From the NCBI GenBank assembly GCA_027346205.1, contig DAIESR010000326.1, forward strand, positions 1 to 5,885: a stretch of DNA of 5,885 nt. Direction: 5' to 3'. The DNA comes from Beijerinckiaceae bacterium (GTDB lineage Bacteria; Pseudomonadota; Alphaproteobacteria; Rhizobiales; Beijerinckiaceae). Every line of letters begins with the position of its first letter. Positions within the stretch are counted from its first letter, which is position 1. Both the position numbers and the translations under genes were made by a program. Positions 4,986-5,885 of the stretch are shown here, piece by piece. Under the pieces are notes generated by a model that was not told where the DNA came from, searched no databases, and saw nothing but the letters and a program-made list of their open reading frames with translations.

Positions 4986-5045
4986 GAGGGGCGTTGATGG
5001 ATGGCTATTTGCCGCAGCGCAACCGGTCTGTGGGTGGAACCGCGC

Positions 5046-5885
5046 TCATCCAGCTGATCGTTTCTCAAGGAAGTCGCGAAACCGCCTTGCGATCTCCTCC
5101 GCGATCAAAGGCGTCGCATTGATCGGCTCATAGCACCAGTCTTCGAGATCGCCGCGCCAGCGCCTGATCGCTCCCAGGGCCTCGAGCCGGGCGAGATAGG
5201 TGCTGATCTTCCGATGGCCGCCTGATGGTTCATAGACATGCACGGGCGCCCCCGTCGCCACCGCCTCGCCGACCATGTTGACGCTGTCGCCCGTGACGAT
5301 GATCGAATCAGCATGGGCAAGAATGACGACATAGGGGTTGGTGCCCGTTCCGTCCCAGAGAAAGACGTTCTTCGCCAGATCCTGCCGCAGGCCGGCGAGC
5401 ACCTTGGCTATGGCATCGCGAAGCTCCGGCGGCGTGCGGCGCGAGGGCGTGACCATCAGGCCCTTGCCCTGGAGCGCGATGGACGCCGCGATCCAGGCGA
5501 GCGCTTCGATGTCCTTGTCCGCGAAGCGATGGTGCTGGCTCGTCCCGCCGAGGATGAGCGCCACCCGGGGGCGCGGCAGATGCGCGACGCGGCGGTCGGC
5601 GGTGTCGCGCGCCGCGGCTAGACGCCAGGCATGCAGCCGATGGGCTGGCGTCAATGTCGCGAAAACGTTTTTCCCGGCGAGTCGATCATGTTCCGGCACG
5701 ATGATGAGATCCATCCGCCGCCGGCTCCAATAGGGATCTTTGACGAAAATCGTGAAGGTCGTCCCCTTGGACGCTCTTTTGAGCATTCGCAGATAAGGAA
5801 CTGCGCGCCGCCCCGCGGCAATTGCGAGATCAGGGTAAGGCGGCGTCAGCGGGCTCCCCAATTGCCCCGGCGACTCGCGTGGATC
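5046..5885 (-). CDS. ELM1-family (DUF1022) protein, 3' part
   Basis: The visible 279 residues are most of a protein of the family annotated as mitochondrial fission ELM1 (DUF1022), common in alphaproteobacteria. In plants ELM1 recruits a dynamin-related protein to mitochondria; the bacterial role is not established. The layout resembles a GT-B glycosyltransferase-like fold. Counted from the first visible residue, family features are PDLAIAAGRR near 18-27, the DLIIVPEHD and GKNV blocks near 59-73, GGTSQHH near 113-119, TPSRRTP near 146-152, GTNPY near 181-185, and VTGDSVNMVGEA near 197-208. The frame is open to the window edge with no stop, so the real start lies beyond 5885; the TTG at 5861 is only an internal candidate. 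The gene is convergent with the HD gene, their stops separated by 60 bases with no clear terminator. The family is recognised with good confidence; function is unknown. Confidence 0.87.
   Translation of the reverse strand, partial: DPRESPGQLGSPLTPPYPDLAIAAGRRAVPYLRMLKRASKGTTFTIFVKDPYWSRRRMDLIIVPEHDRLAGKNVFATLTPAHRLHAWRLAAARDTADRRVAHLPRPRVALILGGTSQHHRFADKDIEALAWIAASIALQGKGLMVTPSRRTPPELRDAIAKVLAGLRQDLAKNVFLWDGTGTNPYVVILAHADSIIVTGDSVNMVGEAVATGAPVHVYEPSGGHRKISTYLARLEALGAIRRWRGDLEDWCYEPINATPLIAEEIARRFRDFLEKRSAG

Overview
The window reads as a piece of an alphaproteobacterial chromosome, most likely Hyphomicrobiales (Rhizobiales), perhaps near Beijerinckiaceae or Methylocystaceae. Support for this is the GC-rich coding sequence with G/C-biased third codon positions, a HemF that ends in the short form ...PPLVKWP, a DUF992 secreted protein, a bacterial ELM1-family (DUF1022) protein, and thioredoxin reductase followed by a LysR regulator that closely resembles rhizobial LsrB. 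The placement rests on remembered family features, not on a search.

Layout: (1) 1-516 (+), 3' part of hemF, aerobic coproporphyrinogen III oxidase, cut by the window edge. (2) 665-1165 (+), a small exported DUF992 protein whose ribosome binding site can be folded into a hairpin. (3) 1166-2145, a 980-base stretch with no confident intact gene. It starts with a terminator-like hairpin, passes through a markedly AT-rich section (about 1310-1710) full of inverted repeats with a good promoter-like element and an IHF-like site, and ends with a GC-rich section. On the minus strand that section carries what looks like the C-terminal part of a decayed or very small gene (1712-2006). (4) 2146-3126 trxB and 3227-4117 lsrB-like LysR regulator, then 4209-4985 an HD-domain metalloprotein, all on the plus strand and closely spaced, so probably co-transcribed. 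(5) 5046-5885 (-), an ELM1/DUF1022 protein convergent with the HD gene and cut by the right edge.

How the genes fit: trxB supplies NADPH-derived electrons to thioredoxin, and LsrB-type regulators in rhizobia are tied to oxidative stress and envelope genes, so the pair is a plausible redox module. The HD protein has six conserved-looking metal ligands (H, HD, H, H, D), with downstream spacing resembling the di-iron HD oxygenases (PhnZ type). Its substrate is unknown. HemF and DUF992 are independent of that module.

The window is mostly ordinary housekeeping sequence. The most unusual parts are the inverted-repeat-rich AT island, the minus-strand gene remnant, the HD protein's metal-site pattern, and a 16-codon reading frame with a strong Shine-Dalgarno that overlaps the HD gene start. 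I see no CRISPR array, tRNA, rRNA, insertion sequence or defence system.
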